A program made the position numbers and the translations under genes. Under the pieces are notes generated by a model. It ran no database searches. It saw only the letters and a list, made by a program, of their open reading frames with translations, and had not been told where the DNA came from. Shown piece after piece: positions 24,329-33,968 of a stretch of DNA of 64,000 bases. Every line of letters starts with the position of its first letter. Positions within the stretch are counted from its first letter, which is position 1. Origin of the DNA: Marmoricola sp. URHB0036 (lineage in GTDB: Bacteria; Actinomycetota; Actinomycetes; Propionibacteriales; Nocardioidaceae); contig NZ_AUEP01000003.1 of NCBI RefSeq assembly GCF_000426045.1, forward strand, positions 310,001-374,000, in the 5' to 3' direction.

Positions 24329-25807
24329 ATGACGAACGCACCCGAACCCTTCGACCTCGCCCAGGAGCTGGCGCAGACCGCCGACTGGGACGACACCGCC
24401 GACCAGCGCGCAGACGCGGCCCGCGACGAGCTTCCCGAGGACACCACCGGCGAGCGCGACCTAGCCGAGCGCTACGCCCTGCGTCGCGTCGCCGGACTCT
24501 CCACCGAGCTCGAGGACATCAGCGAGGTCGAGTACCGCCAGCTGCGCCTCGAGCGCGTCATCCTCGTCGGCGTCTGGACCGAAGGGTCGGTCGAGGACGC
24601 CGAGAACAGCATGGCCGAGCTCGCCCTGCTGGCCGAGACCGCCGGTTCCGAGGTGCTCGACGCGCTCTACCAGCGCCGGGACAGCCCCGACCCGGCCACC
24701 TACATCGGGCGCGGCAAGGTCGAGGGGCTCGCGGAGATCGTGCGCGCCACCGGCGCCGACACGGTGATCCTCGACGGTGAGCTCGCGCCCAGCCAGTTGC
24801 GCAACCTCGAGGACAAGGTCAAGGTCAAGGTCGTCGACCGCACCGCACTGATCCTCGACATCTTCGCCCAGCACGCGAAGAGCAAGGAGGGCCAGGCCCA
24901 GGTCGAGCTGGCCCAGCTGAACTACATGAAGCAGCGCCTGCGCGGCTGGGGCGGCAACCTGTCGCGCCAGGCCGGTGGTCGGGTCGGTTCGCAGGGCGGC
25001 GGCATCGGTGGCCGCGGTCCCGGTGAGACCAAGATCGAGACCGACCGTCGCCGCATCAACACCAAGATCGCCAAGCTGCGCCGCGAGCTCGCGCACATGA
25101 AGACCACCCGCGACACCAAGCGTTCCGGTCGGCGCCGCAACGAGATCCCGAGCGTGGCGATCGCCGGCTACACCAACGCCGGCAAGTCCTCGCTGCTGAA
25201 CCGGCTCACCGATGCCGGCGTACTCGTCGAGGACGCGCTGTTCGCGACCCTGGACCCCACGACCCGTCGTACGCAGACCGAGGACGGCCGGATCTACACG
25301 ATGAGCGACACCGTCGGCTTCGTCCGGCACCTGCCCCACCAGCTGATCGAGGCCTTCCGCTCGACGCTGGAGGAGGTCGCCGACTCCGACCTGATCCTGC
25401 ACGTGGTCGACGGCTCCCACCCCGACCCCGAGGGCCAGATCACCGCCGTGCGTGAGGTGCTGGCCGAGATCGGCGCCTCCGACGTCCGTGAGCTGGTGGT
25501 GATCAACAAGGCCGACGCTGCCGAAGGTCTGGTGCTCGCCCGGCTCCGCCAGCGCGAGCCGCACTCGGTGGTCGTCTCGGCCAAGACCGGTGAGGGCATC
25601 CCCGAGGCACTGGCCGCCATCGAGGCCGACCTGCCCCGGCCGGCGGTCGAGATCGCGGTCCTGCTGCCCTACGACCGGGGCGACCTGCTCAGCCGGGTGC
25701 ACGACAACGGCGAGGTGATCTCGATCGAGCACACGGCCGACGGCACCCTGCTCAAGGCTCGGGTCAACGAGTCGCTGGCCGGCGAGCTCGCGGCCTACCC
25801 CGCCTGA
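24329..25807 (+). CDS. hflX: GTPase HflX
   Basis: A 492-residue ribosome-associated GTPase that splits stalled or hibernating 70S ribosomes under stress. The N-terminal nucleotide-binding domain includes TYIGRGKVEGLAEIVRATGADTVI in outline and the glycine-rich GGIGGRGPGETKIETDRR linker. The G domain has G1 GYTNAGKSS (residues 280-288), G3 DTVGFVRHLPHQL and G4 NKAD. A short acidic N-terminal extension is typical of actinobacteria, where hflX commonly sits in the miaA-dapF neighbourhood, as here. It starts at ATG 24329 behind a leaderless-type promoter. Confidence 0.95.
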   Translation: MTNAPEPFDLAQELAQTADWDDTADQRADAARDELPEDTTGERDLAERYALRRVAGLSTELEDISEVEYRQLRLERVILVGVWTEGSVEDAENSMAELALLAETAGSEVLDALYQRRDSPDPATYIGRGKVEGLAEIVRATGADTVILDGELAPSQLRNLEDKVKVKVVDRTALILDIFAQHAKSKEGQAQVELAQLNYMKQRLRGWGGNLSRQAGGRVGSQGGGIGGRGPGETKIETDRRRINTKIAKLRRELAHMKTTRDTKRSGRRRNEIPSVAIAGYTNAGKSSLLNRLTDAGVLVEDALFATLDPTTRRTQTEDGRIYTMSDTVGFVRHLPHQLIEAFRSTLEEVADSDLILHVVDGSHPDPEGQITAVREVLAEIGASDVRELVVINKADAAEGLVLARLRQREPHSVVVSAKTGEGIPEALAAIEADLPRPAVEIAVLLPYDRGDLLSRVHDNGEVISIEHTADGTLLKARVNESLAGELAAYPA

Positions 25808-25821
25808 CGCTCGGCCGCGCC

Positions 25822-25827
25822 TAGTCT
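25822..25827 (+). promoter_or_regulatory. -10 hexamer TAGTCT, leaderless-type
   Basis: TAGTCT ends six bases before ATG 25834, within a 12-base string identical to that before hflX. Confidence 0.55.
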
Positions 25828-25833
25828 GCGGGG

Positions 25834-26808
25834 ATGCGCAGACTCGTCCGGATCGCCCTCGCGACCGTGCTCGCGCTGGCCATCATGGGTCTGGTCGGCC
25901 TGACGGCGATGCGCTTCGTGGTCACCAGCCGGTCGTGGCCCATCATGGCGGCTGCCTTCGCGTCGTACGCCGTGCTGGGGTTCGTGGTCACGCTGGCGGT
26001 GAGCCTGCTGCTCCTGCGTGGCACCAGGCACCGGAGCTGGGTGCTGGCGGCGGTCGTCGCCTCGGCCGTCGGCGTTGCGGCGCACCTCTACTGGTCGGGC
26101 CCGCTGTACGTCGGAGGCGGTGGTCGCCCCGACCTCGTGGTGATGAGCGCCAACCTCGAGTTCGGGCACGGTGATGCCGCAACGGTGGTGCGCACGGCTG
26201 CCTCCCGTGATGTCGACGTACTCGTCCTTCAAGAGGTCACGCCGCAGGTGAACAGCGCGCTGGAGAGGGCCGGCCTCTCGCGGCTGTTTCCGCACCACGT
26301 CGGGCAACCGGCACACGGGGCGAGCGGAACGATGGTGTTCTCCCACTTCCAGGTCGCGGAGATCCTGCCGCTGACCCTCGGCAACGGCGGGCTCGACGTG
26401 CGGGTGGCGACGATCGTGCCCTTCCGGCTGCTGGCGGTGCACACCGCACAACCGGTCAAGGGCCCAGTCGCCTGGCGCCGCGACCTGGGGGTGCTGCGGG
26501 AGCGTGCCCGTGCCGCAGTGCACGAAGGGCCGACCCTCGCGATCGGCGACTTCAACGCCACCCAGGACCATGCCTTGTTCCGGCGGGTGCTCGGTGAGGG
26601 GATGCGCGACGCCGCCGAGGAGGCCGGGTCCGGCTGGCAGCCGACCTGGCCCTCGAAGTGGCGAGGAACCTCGCCTCGACCACTGGTGGCGCTCGACCAC
26701 GTGCTGACCAGCAACGGCTTCACTGCCGTCCGGACGAGCACGATCGAGGTGCCGCACACCGATCACCTGGCGCTCGTTGTGGAGGTGCGCACCGGAAGCG
26801 ACGATTGA
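25834..26808 (+). CDS. membrane-anchored endonuclease/exonuclease/phosphatase-family protein
   Basis: 324 residues. Three hydrophobic helices occupy residues 1-90. The rest is an EEP-fold domain: VVMSANLEFG, LVLQEVT (metal-binding Glu), IGDFNAT (Asp and Asn of the active site), DHVLTS and HTDHLALVVEV (terminal Asp-His pair). The domain is predicted outside the membrane. Relatives cleave phosphodiesters in nucleic acids, lipids or inositol phosphates, and which applies here cannot be told. Own leaderless-type promoter. Confidence 0.87.
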   Translation: MRRLVRIALATVLALAIMGLVGLTAMRFVVTSRSWPIMAAAFASYAVLGFVVTLAVSLLLLRGTRHRSWVLAAVVASAVGVAAHLYWSGPLYVGGGGRPDLVVMSANLEFGHGDAATVVRTAASRDVDVLVLQEVTPQVNSALERAGLSRLFPHHVGQPAHGASGTMVFSHFQVAEILPLTLGNGGLDVRVATIVPFRLLAVHTAQPVKGPVAWRRDLGVLRERARAAVHEGPTLAIGDFNATQDHALFRRVLGEGMRDAAEEAGSGWQPTWPSKWRGTSPRPLVALDHVLTSNGFTAVRTSTIEVPHTDHLALVVEVRTGSDD

Positions 26809-26832
26809 GACCCGGTGACCGCCGCCGATCAG

Positions 26833-26838
26833 TAGGGT
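26833..26838 (+). promoter_or_regulatory. -10 hexamer TAGGGT, leaderless-type
   Basis: TAGGGT ends six bases before ATG 26845; no ribosome site. Confidence 0.55.
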
Positions 26839-26844
26839 GCGGAC

Positions 26845-28572
26845 ATGACGCGGTGGGTGGGGCGGGGGATCGCGCTGCTCCTGCTCGCCGGGCTGGTGCT
26901 CTTCCCGGCCATCCGTTGGCCCTCGCTCGGCGGGGTCGAGCGCGACACCGCGACCATCACCAGCTACGTCGCCGACTCGACCGTGTCCAAGGACGGTCGG
27001 ATCACGGTGACCGAGACGCTGCGGGTCAGCTTTCCTGACTTCAAGCACGGGATCTTCCGGTTCTTCGACGTCCAGGACCCCGGCGACTCCCACGTCCGGC
27101 TCGTGCCGCACCACATCGCGGTCAGCCGTGACGGCCGGGCGGAGCCGTTCGAGGTGTTGTCCGAGAGCAAGGGTCGCTATCGCAACGTGAAGATCGGCTC
27201 GGCCGACACCACCATGACCGGCGAGCACGTCTACGTGATCAGGTACGACATCGACAGCGCGCTCGGGTCCACCTCGAAGGGACGGGCCGACTTCTACTGG
27301 AACCTGATCGGCGCCGGCTGGCGGATGCCGATCCAGGCCTCCCGGCTCACCGTGCACCTGCCCGTGAAGTTCGGCGACGTGAAGTGCGCCATCGGCCAGG
27401 GGTCGGCGAGCGGCTGCACCGCCCAGCCCAGCGGGGACGGTTTCGTGGTGCGGACGGGCGCCCTCGACGTGAACACCCCGGTCACCGTGCGTACGACGCT
27501 CGCGATGGCCGCCCCCGAGCGCGATCGACTGCCCTGGCCGCAGCGCTTCGACCCGGTCCTCGGCAGCAGCGAGATCGTGCTGATCCTGCTGCTGGCCATC
27601 GCGGCCTTCGCCGGACTGATGGGCGAGCTGACCGCACGGGGGACGCGCGAGCCCAAGCCGGCGTACCCGCTGATGTATGCGCCGCCCGACGGCATCGGAC
27701 CCGCGGAGGCGAAGTACCTGTTCACCGAGAGCATCGGCAAGGAGGCCTTCGTCGCCTCGATCATGCAGACGGCGGAGAAGGGGGCGACCACCCTCGACCA
27801 CTCCGACGGCTGGACGATCACGGACACCGGGCAGGCGGCTGCCTGGCAGCAGCTCGACCCCGTCTCGGCGTACGCCGCCCAGGTGCTCGGTGTGCCGGGT
27901 GGCTCCTTCACCGCAAACACCAGCGTCTCGGCCGGCAAGAAGCTGAAGAGCGCGCTGTCGAAGTTCGACGACTCCGTGCGCGGCTGGGCCCGCCAGAACG
28001 GGCTGATGACCGCGGCCGGGCTCGGCAGCTTCGGCGGCATCCTGGTCATCCTCGCCATCCTGCTCACGCTGTTCCTCGGGTTCGTGAACCCGCTGGGCCT
28101 CTCGGTCATCGCCTTGATCCCCGGCCTGTTCGCGGTGTTCGCGATCGAGCTCCTGCGTCCTGGCGCCGGCACCAAGCGCACCGCGGCCGGGCGCGAGCTG
28201 TGGTCCCGGATCGGCGGCTTCCGCCGCGTGCTCGCGACGCCGTCGAGCGAGGACCGCTTCGACTTCTCGGGTCGCAAGGAGCTCTACACCGCCTACATCC
28301 CGTGGGCGGTGGCCTTCGGGGTCGCCGACCAGTGGGCCGAGAAGTACCGCATCGAGACCGGTGAGGAGCCACCGACGCCGGTCTACTTCGGGTCCGGCTA
28401 CAGCTACACCGGAGGCAGCTTCGCCTCCTCGATGGCCGCCGACTTCTCCTCCACCGTCAGCTCGGCCATCTCGGCCTACCAGGCCACCCAGTCCTCGTCG
28501 TCGAGTGGCGGAGGAGGCGGCGGCTTCTCCGGCGGCGGCGGTGGCGGCGGCGGAGGGGGTGGCTCCTGGTGA
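26845..28572 (+). CDS. DUF2207 membrane protein with glycine-rich tail
   Basis: 575 residues. An N-terminal helix is followed by a long extracytoplasmic DUF2207 domain (SYVADSTVSKDGRITVTETLRVSF, in outline), one membrane helix near residue 250, a cytoplasmic region, two more helices around 390-435, and a C-terminal Ser/Gly tract ending in an almost pure glycine run and SW. This arrangement, and a lemA gene 61 bases downstream, are the usual DUF2207-LemA pairing. The role is unknown; co-occurrence suggests a membrane complex. Confidence 0.9.
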   Translation: MTRWVGRGIALLLLAGLVLFPAIRWPSLGGVERDTATITSYVADSTVSKDGRITVTETLRVSFPDFKHGIFRFFDVQDPGDSHVRLVPHHIAVSRDGRAEPFEVLSESKGRYRNVKIGSADTTMTGEHVYVIRYDIDSALGSTSKGRADFYWNLIGAGWRMPIQASRLTVHLPVKFGDVKCAIGQGSASGCTAQPSGDGFVVRTGALDVNTPVTVRTTLAMAAPERDRLPWPQRFDPVLGSSEIVLILLLAIAAFAGLMGELTARGTREPKPAYPLMYAPPDGIGPAEAKYLFTESIGKEAFVASIMQTAEKGATTLDHSDGWTITDTGQAAAWQQLDPVSAYAAQVLGVPGGSFTANTSVSAGKKLKSALSKFDDSVRGWARQNGLMTAAGLGSFGGILVILAILLTLFLGFVNPLGLSVIALIPGLFAVFAIELLRPGAGTKRTAAGRELWSRIGGFRRVLATPSSEDRFDFSGRKELYTAYIPWAVAFGVADQWAEKYRIETGEEPPTPVYFGSGYSYTGGSFASSMAADFSSTVSSAISAYQATQSSSSSGGGGGGFSGGGGGGGGGGGSW

Positions 28573-28597
28573 GCCGGTGCCCCACAATCAATCCCAC

Positions 28598-28622
28598 TCG
28601 ACGGTCGAGCCCGTCGAAACCA
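28598..28622. repeat. short palindromic repeat between DUF2207 and lemA
   Basis: TCGACGG (28598-28604) pairs with CCGTCGA (28611-28617), followed by AACCA. The core GGTCGAGCCCGTCGAAACC echoes the GGTGGT-GAG-CGA-ACC framework of the 44-bp repeat family but is shorter. It lies directly before the lemA ribosome site and could affect its translation. Confidence 0.5.
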
Positions 28623-28633
28623 AGGAGATCAGC

Positions 28634-29191
28634 ATGACCTGGATCATCGTCATCGTCGTCCTCGTGGTCGTCATCGGGTTCGTCGTCATCGGCTTCAACA
28701 AGCTGCGCAGCACCGACGTCGGCGCGCAGGAGGCGTTGGGCGGCATCGACGTCCAACTGACCCGCCGCGCCGACCTGATCCCCAACCTCGTCGAGACGGT
28801 GAAGGGGTACGCCGCCCACGAGAAGGGTGTCCTCGAGGAGGTCACCAACGCCCGTGCTCGTGTGCAGGAGGCCGCCAAGAGCGACGACGTGCCGGCCAAG
28901 GCGGCTGCCGACGCGCAGCTGACCGGGGCCCTGGCCAACATCAACGCGGTGGCCGAGAACTATCCCGACCTCAAGGCCAACCAGAACTTCCTGGACCTGC
29001 AGAAGCAGCTGGCCGACACCGAGAACCAGATCTCCTTCGCGCGGCAGTACTACAACGACGCCGTGGCCACCCTGAACAAGCTGACCCGGACGATCCCGTG
29101 GATGTTCTTCACCGGCATCGCGGGCGTGCACTCGCGCGACTTCTACCAGGCCCCCGAGGGGCAGGAGCAGGCACCGCAGGTCCACTTCTGA
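28634..29191 (+). CDS. lemA: LemA family protein
   Basis: A 185-residue protein with one N-terminal membrane helix (IIVIVVLVVVIGFVVIGFN) and a helical LemA domain: RRADLIPNLVETVKGYAAHE, LQKQLADTENQISFARQYYNDAV and the end segment PWMFFTGIAG. ATG 28634 is preceded by AAGGAG. It follows DUF2207, its usual genomic partner. The function is not established; the domain is thought to be external or peripheral to the membrane. Confidence 0.93.
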   Translation: MTWIIVIVVLVVVIGFVVIGFNKLRSTDVGAQEALGGIDVQLTRRADLIPNLVETVKGYAAHEKGVLEEVTNARARVQEAAKSDDVPAKAAADAQLTGALANINAVAENYPDLKANQNFLDLQKQLADTENQISFARQYYNDAVATLNKLTRTIPWMFFTGIAGVHSRDFYQAPEGQEQAPQVHF

Positions 29192-29199
29192 TCTCGGCC

Positions 29200-29219
29200 C
29201 GGCCCGCCTGTGTGGGCCG
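29200..29219 (+). terminator. hairpin after lemA, possible terminator
   Basis: CGGCCC (29200-29205) pairs with GGGCCG (29214-29219) around eight bases, starting nine bases after the lemA stop. No T run follows, so termination is uncertain. Confidence 0.35.
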
Positions 29220-29244
29220 TGCCGCGCTCGTCGGTGCGTCCGCA

Positions 29245-29250
29245 TAGGGT
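29245..29250 (+). promoter_or_regulatory. -10 hexamer TAGGGT, leaderless-type
   Basis: TAGGGT ends six bases before GTG 29257. Confidence 0.55.
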
Positions 29251-29256
29251 TCCTGC

Positions 29257-31176
29257 GTGGTCGACGTGCGCGAGGTGCTGGCCGCTGCGGTCGAGCAGCT
29301 CGGTGGTGAGGAGCGTCCCGGCCAGGTCGCGATGGCCGAGGCGGTGGCCGCTGCCATGGAGGACAAGCGCCACCTGCTCGTGCAGGCCGGCACCGGCACC
29401 GGCAAGTCGCTGGGCTACCTCGTCCCGGCCCTGCTCCATCGTGATCGGGTCGTGGTGGCCACGGCGACGCTCGCCCTCCAGCACCAGCTGGTCGAGCGCG
29501 ACATCCCGGCCCTGCTCGAGGCAGCCGGCGACCAGCTCGAGGGCGGCGGCACCTTCGCCGTACTCAAGGGGCGGTCCAACTACGCCTGCCTGCACCGTGT
29601 GCGCGAAGGCGTGCCCGACGACCAGGGGGCGCTGGTCGAGCTGCCCGAGGGGTCCCTGGGCGCCGAGGTGGTGGCGCTGCGGGAGTGGATCGAGGAGGAG
29701 GCCCAGGACAACGGCACCGGCGAGCGCGACCACGCGCCGCGGCACACCGACCGGGTCTGGCGGCAGGTCAGCGTCAGCCACCGCGAGTGCCTGGGCGCCA
29801 GCAAGTGCCCCTACGGCGCCGAGTGCTTCGCCGAGCGGGCCAAGGAGCGCGCCTACCGCTCCCAACTGATCGTCACCAACCACTCGCTGCTCGCCATCGA
29901 CGCCATCGAGGGCGTCCCGATGATCCCGGAGTACGACGTGGCGGTGATCGACGAGGCCCACGAGCTCGTCTCACGAGTGACCCAGGCCGCCACCGACGAG
30001 CTGTCCGCTCCCGAGATCGACCGCGCCGCCCGCCGCTCCCAGCGACACATCGAGGGCAACGAGGCCGACGACCTCGCCGACGCCGGCGAGGTGCTGCGCG
30101 ACGCCATCGACGACTGCCGGCCCGGGCGCATCGACGTCATGCCGCAGCAGCTGGGCGACGCGCTCGCGGTGGTGCGCGACGCCGCCCGGGCGCTGGTCTC
30201 GGCCTTCCCGCGCGACACCGGCGACGACGCCGGCACCACCCAGGCCAAGGGCTGGGCCCAGGAGCTGTTCACGATCGCCGGGCGGATGGCGGCCGGCTCC
30301 GACAAGGACGTGCTCTGGATGAACGAGCGCGAGCGCAACCGCGGCGGCAACCAGCTGTGCGTCGCTCCGCTCGAGGTCGCCGGTCCGATGCGCGAGCGCC
30401 TGCTCGCCGACAAGACGGCGGTCTTCACCTCGGCCACCCTCAAGCTCGGCGGCGACTTCGACGCTGTGGCGACCTCGCTCGGCCTCGCTCCGGCCGACCG
30501 CGGCGAGAAGTGGGAGGGCCTCGACGTCGGCTCGCCCTTCGACTACGGCCAGCAGGCGATCCTCTACGTCGCACGGCACCTGCCGGCCCCCGGTCGCGAC
30601 GGGCTGACCCAGGCCCACCTCGACGAGATCACCGAGCTGGTCGACGCTGCCGACGGCCGCACCCTCGGACTGTTCTCCAGCCGGCGAGCCGCCGAGGCCG
30701 CCGCCGAGCACGTGCGCGAGGCGCTGCCCCACCTGACCACGCTCGCGCAGGGCGACGCCCAGCTGCCGGAGCTGGCCCGCCAGTTCGTCGGTGACCCGCA
30801 CACCAACCTGTTCGGCACGCTGAGCCTGTGGCAGGGGCTCGACGTGCCCGGCGAGACCTGCCAGCTGGTGATCATCGACCGGATCCCGTTCCCGCGCCCC
30901 GACGACCCGCTGATGTCGGCGCGTCAGCGCGCGGCAGACCAGGCCGGTGGCAACGGGTTCATGCAGGTTGCCGCCACCCATGCGGCGCTGCTGCTGGCGC
31001 AGGGTTCCGGCCGGCTGATCCGCACGATGACCGACCGGGGCGTGGTCGCCATACTCGATCCCCGGCTGGTGACCGCGCGCTACGGCAGCTTCCTGCGGGC
31101 CAGCCTGCCGCCGATGTGGCAGACCGACGACCCGGCCGTCGTACGCAAGGCGCTGGCGCGGCTGGCCGGCGGCTGA
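29257..31176 (+). CDS. DinG/XPD-family ATP-dependent DNA helicase
   Basis: A 639-residue superfamily 2 helicase expected to unwind 5'-to-3'. Walker A AGTGTGKS at residues 44-51 and the DEAH box VIDEAHEL mark the motor. Four cysteines (C112, C179, C185, C191) fit the Fe-S cluster of DinG/XPD. Motif IV-VI segments include FTSATLKLGG, LFGTLSLWQGLDVPGE, and LLLAQGSGRLIRTMTDRGVVAI-type residues. Such helicases resolve R-loops, G-quadruplexes and replication conflicts. GTG 29257 follows TAGGGT. Convergent with the protease gene, six bases apart. The DinG/YoaA subtype is not resolved here. Confidence 0.9.
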   Translation: MVDVREVLAAAVEQLGGEERPGQVAMAEAVAAAMEDKRHLLVQAGTGTGKSLGYLVPALLHRDRVVVATATLALQHQLVERDIPALLEAAGDQLEGGGTFAVLKGRSNYACLHRVREGVPDDQGALVELPEGSLGAEVVALREWIEEEAQDNGTGERDHAPRHTDRVWRQVSVSHRECLGASKCPYGAECFAERAKERAYRSQLIVTNHSLLAIDAIEGVPMIPEYDVAVIDEAHELVSRVTQAATDELSAPEIDRAARRSQRHIEGNEADDLADAGEVLRDAIDDCRPGRIDVMPQQLGDALAVVRDAARALVSAFPRDTGDDAGTTQAKGWAQELFTIAGRMAAGSDKDVLWMNERERNRGGNQLCVAPLEVAGPMRERLLADKTAVFTSATLKLGGDFDAVATSLGLAPADRGEKWEGLDVGSPFDYGQQAILYVARHLPAPGRDGLTQAHLDEITELVDAADGRTLGLFSSRRAAEAAAEHVREALPHLTTLAQGDAQLPELARQFVGDPHTNLFGTLSLWQGLDVPGETCQLVIIDRIPFPRPDDPLMSARQRAADQAGGNGFMQVAATHAALLLAQGSGRLIRTMTDRGVVAILDPRLVTARYGSFLRASLPPMWQTDDPAVVRKALARLAGG

Positions 31177-31182
31177 CCGGCC

Positions 31183-33054
31183 TCAGCGGGCTCGCACGAT
31201 GTTGGAGGCCCGCGACAACGGTGAGGCGCCGACCCGGTTGTAGGCCACCACGACGAACTTGTAGCGCGCCTTGGGCAGCTTCATGTTCAGGCTCCGCGCG
31301 GCCGGCTTGAGGTAGGCCGATCCGTAGGAACGGACCACGCGGCCCTGGTCGTTGAGGCGACGGGCGAGCACGCGGTACTTCGTGACGGCCGCGCCCCCGT
31401 TGCTGGTCGGGGCCAGCCAGCGCACCAGCGCTGTGGACGTGCCGCCCTTGGCTCCCGGTGCGGCCTTGCCGATCCGCGGCGCGGCGGGTCGTGTCACCTG
31501 GACGTCGTTGGCCGCGAGCGACGGCGAGGTCGCTGTGGCACAGCCCTTGGCGGTCAGGCGGTACTGGCCGAGGCTGCCGTAGTCCGACCAGCCGGTCTTC
31601 TTCGGGTCGCCGTTTCCGACACCGTCGACACGCAGGTAGTAGGTCCCGATCGCTCCCGGCACCGTGACCGAGGCGTTCATGCCGGTCGACAGGGGTGGGC
31701 TGGCGGTGGTGTAGCCCGACACCGGGCTGGAGCTCTTGACGGTGACCCCCGAGCCATTGAGAACATCCAGTCGCAGGTCGAGTGCTGATTGCCGACCGAT
31801 TCCGGTTGCGGCCACCGTCAGGTTGGTGGAGCAGCGCAGCGCGATCGAGAAGAAGTCGACGTCGCTGCGCGTCCTGATGATCCCGTTCACGGCGTACGAC
31901 GCCTGGGTGCCGAGCGCGTCGGCAGTCTGACGGGTGCTGCCGTGATCGTCGGTCCGGAGGGGAAGGCCGTTGGCCTGGATCACGGCGAGATCGTCCTCGG
32001 TCTGGTTGGCGCCGGCGTACTCGCCCTTGCTGAACTCGGTGACCGCCCGCGGCATGGCCGAGCCCATCACCGGACCCCACGCCTTGGTGCCGGGGTAGTA
32101 GGACTGCGAGGTGGTGCCGTCGTGGTGCAGCCCGAGGGTGTGGCCCGCCTCGTGTGCGGCGCCCTGGGCGGCAACCGTGGCCGACATGGTGGTCTTCGTG
32201 AACACCAGTGCTGCAGGTTGGTAGAAGCCGACCGGGTCGACGTCGCTGAAGGTGCCCACCCAGGCCAGGCCGAGGCAGGCGGAGTTACAGAGCTGAGCGA
32301 CCGCTTGCGCTGAGTTGGTGAACAACACCTGGGTGCCGAAGTGCGTGTCCAGGCTGGTGGTCCGCTCGCGTGAGTCGGGCCCACCGTCCTCGGTGGTCAC
32401 GTCGACGTCGAAGGGGGCGTAGGTCTCCGCGACCTGACGCCACACCTCCTGGATCCAGGCGTCCTCGGCCGTGCTGAAGGTGCCGGGGTGGCCGTCGCTG
32501 TCGTAGCCCGTGTAGACCCCGACGCCGAGCGGGTTGGACCGGGTGTTCCAGCCGGTGCCCTTGATCTCGGCACCGTTGAAGTCGAGGAAGATCAGCTTGC
32601 TCGCGCCCGGGCGACTGTGCAGCTTGAAGGTCTGGGCGACGGGGTACGCCGGTGTCGTCGTACTCCCGCTGCCGGAGCCGGTGTCCGGCTGGACCACTCC
32701 AGGACCGACGTCGGCGGAGGGGGGCTCGACGGGGGCGCTGGGCGGTTCCTCCTGGTAGAACATCTGCCCGTCCTCGGAGAGCCAGGCCGTGTCGTCGGAG
32801 GTGAGGATCTTGGTCAGCCGTGCGGCGGAGAGGTCGTTCTGCGCCGCGACCGCGTCCAGGTGGGTGCCCAGTGCCTTGACCGCGGCCAGGCCGTGCATGT
32901 CACGCGGAAGAGTCGCCGCGTGCGGGTTGCCGCGGTCCTGGACAGGCAGGGAGGCATTGCCCGCGGTGTCGCCGGCATCGGCCAGCGCGGGAGCCGCACC
33001 GAGCGTCAGGAACAGCGCCGTGGCGACAGCGATGCGGGGTGCGGGGAAGGTCAC
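31183..33054 (-). CDS. secreted metzincin-type zinc protease with fibronectin-type C-terminus
   Basis: 623 residues. A signal peptide ends near residue 25 (AAPALA). HEAGHTLGLHHD at 301-312 is the HExxHxxGxxH zinc motif of metzincins, giving H301, E302, H305 and H311. The preceding FNGAEIKGTGWN and DVDVTTEDGG segments resemble reprolysin- or matrixin-like folds. Residues about 380-510 form a beta-rich domain, and about 520-623 a fibronectin type III domain (RWLAPTSNGGAAVTKYRVLARR, in part). Substrate unknown. Encoded downstream of lexA on the same strand, but a separate palindrome region precedes it. Confidence 0.87.
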   Translation of the reverse strand: MTFPAPRIAVATALFLTLGAAPALADAGDTAGNASLPVQDRGNPHAATLPRDMHGLAAVKALGTHLDAVAAQNDLSAARLTKILTSDDTAWLSEDGQMFYQEEPPSAPVEPPSADVGPGVVQPDTGSGSGSTTTPAYPVAQTFKLHSRPGASKLIFLDFNGAEIKGTGWNTRSNPLGVGVYTGYDSDGHPGTFSTAEDAWIQEVWRQVAETYAPFDVDVTTEDGGPDSRERTTSLDTHFGTQVLFTNSAQAVAQLCNSACLGLAWVGTFSDVDPVGFYQPAALVFTKTTMSATVAAQGAAHEAGHTLGLHHDGTTSQSYYPGTKAWGPVMGSAMPRAVTEFSKGEYAGANQTEDDLAVIQANGLPLRTDDHGSTRQTADALGTQASYAVNGIIRTRSDVDFFSIALRCSTNLTVAATGIGRQSALDLRLDVLNGSGVTVKSSSPVSGYTTASPPLSTGMNASVTVPGAIGTYYLRVDGVGNGDPKKTGWSDYGSLGQYRLTAKGCATATSPSLAANDVQVTRPAAPRIGKAAPGAKGGTSTALVRWLAPTSNGGAAVTKYRVLARRLNDQGRVVRSYGSAYLKPAARSLNMKLPKARYKFVVVAYNRVGASPLSRASNIVRAR

Positions 33055-33083
33055 GAGCCGAATTTTGCCCCGGTTTATACGTC

Positions 33084-33104
33084 AATAACCCTTAATGTGT
33101 TATT
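33084..33104. promoter_or_regulatory. AT-rich inverted repeat before the protease gene
   Basis: AATAAC (33084-33089) pairs with GTTATT (33099-33104) in an unusually AT-rich patch between lexA and the protease start. It could be an operator for the protease or an end signal for lexA; no further evidence. Confidence 0.4.
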
Positions 33105-33144
33105 TGACCACGGAGTGGATGCCGCACTGCCCACGGAATGGTCG

Positions 33145-33888
33145 TCACATCCGCCGCAGGACCGCGGTGACCTTGCCCAGGATGACCGCGTCGGTGCCGT
33201 CGATCGGGTCGTAGGCGTCGTTGTGGGGGAGCAGCCAGACCTGGCCGTCCTTGCGCTGGAAGGTCTTGACCGTCGCCTCGCCGTCGAGCATCGCCGCCAC
33301 GACCTCGCCGTTCTCGGCGGTCTGCTCGCGGCGTACGACGACGTAGTCGCCGTTGCAGATCGCCGCGTCGACCATGGAGTCACCGGAGACCTCCAGCAGG
33401 AACAGCTCACCCTCGCCGACCAGCGTCTTGGGCAGCGGGAAGATCTCCTCGACGTGCTGCTCGGCCAGGATCGGACCACCGGCGGCGATGCGGCCGACGA
33501 GCGGAACCATGGTGGCGGTGGGCACGGCGTCGCCGATGCCGGTCGGGTCGTAGCCGGCGTCGTCGGCACTCGCGATCGCCCGTCGCGCAGCCATCAGCTC
33601 GGGGATGAACACCTCGAGGGCTCGCGGCCGGTTGGGGTCGCGCTTGATGAAGCCCTTCTGCTCGAGCACCCGCAGCTGGTGGGCGACGCTGGAGGAGCTG
33701 GTGAGCCCGACGAGCTCGCCGATCTCGCGGATGCTCGGCGGGTAGCCGCGCTTCTCGATCGACTCGCGCAGCACGTTGAGGATGCGCTGCTGGCGCGGGG
33801 TCAGACCCGTCACGTCGGGCGCCGCGTCGGGCAGCTCCGAGACGGTGCCGCGGGCGGGGGAGCTGTGGTGCTGATCACGAGTCGCCAT
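33145..33888 (-). CDS. lexA: SOS repressor LexA
   Basis: 247 residues (253 if GTG 33906 is used). The winged helix [40 protein letters not shown] spans about residues 29-68 and reads SOS boxes. The self-cleavage site is A136-G137 in RIAAGGP; the catalytic pair is S171 (GDSMVD) and K208 (ATVKTF). RecA filaments trigger the cleavage. Neither start has a clear ribosome site; ATG 33888 fits common family starts. A LexA box at 33921-33936 lies 33 bases upstream, so the gene is autoregulated. The LysM gene is divergent and shares the operator region. Confidence 0.96.
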   Translation of the reverse strand: MATRDQHHSSPARGTVSELPDAAPDVTGLTPRQQRILNVLRESIEKRGYPPSIREIGELVGLTSSSSVAHQLRVLEQKGFIKRDPNRPRALEVFIPELMAARRAIASADDAGYDPTGIGDAVPTATMVPLVGRIAAGGPILAEQHVEEIFPLPKTLVGEGELFLLEVSGDSMVDAAICNGDYVVVRREQTAENGEVVAAMLDGEATVKTFQRKDGQVWLLPHNDAYDPIDGTDAVILGKVTAVLRRM

Positions 33889-33920
33889 AGGGGGAAGGTA
33901 GTCCACCCGAGGGGGTCACT

Positions 33921-33936
33921 TCAAACACATGTTCGA
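33921..33936. promoter_or_regulatory. LexA box A (lexA side)
   Basis: TCAAACACATGTTCGA, one mismatch to TCGAAC-N4-GTTCGA. Nearest of the five boxes to lexA. Confidence 0.85.
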
Positions 33937-33968
33937 ACCGCGTGTCGCGCTCGGAGCCCCGAATTCGT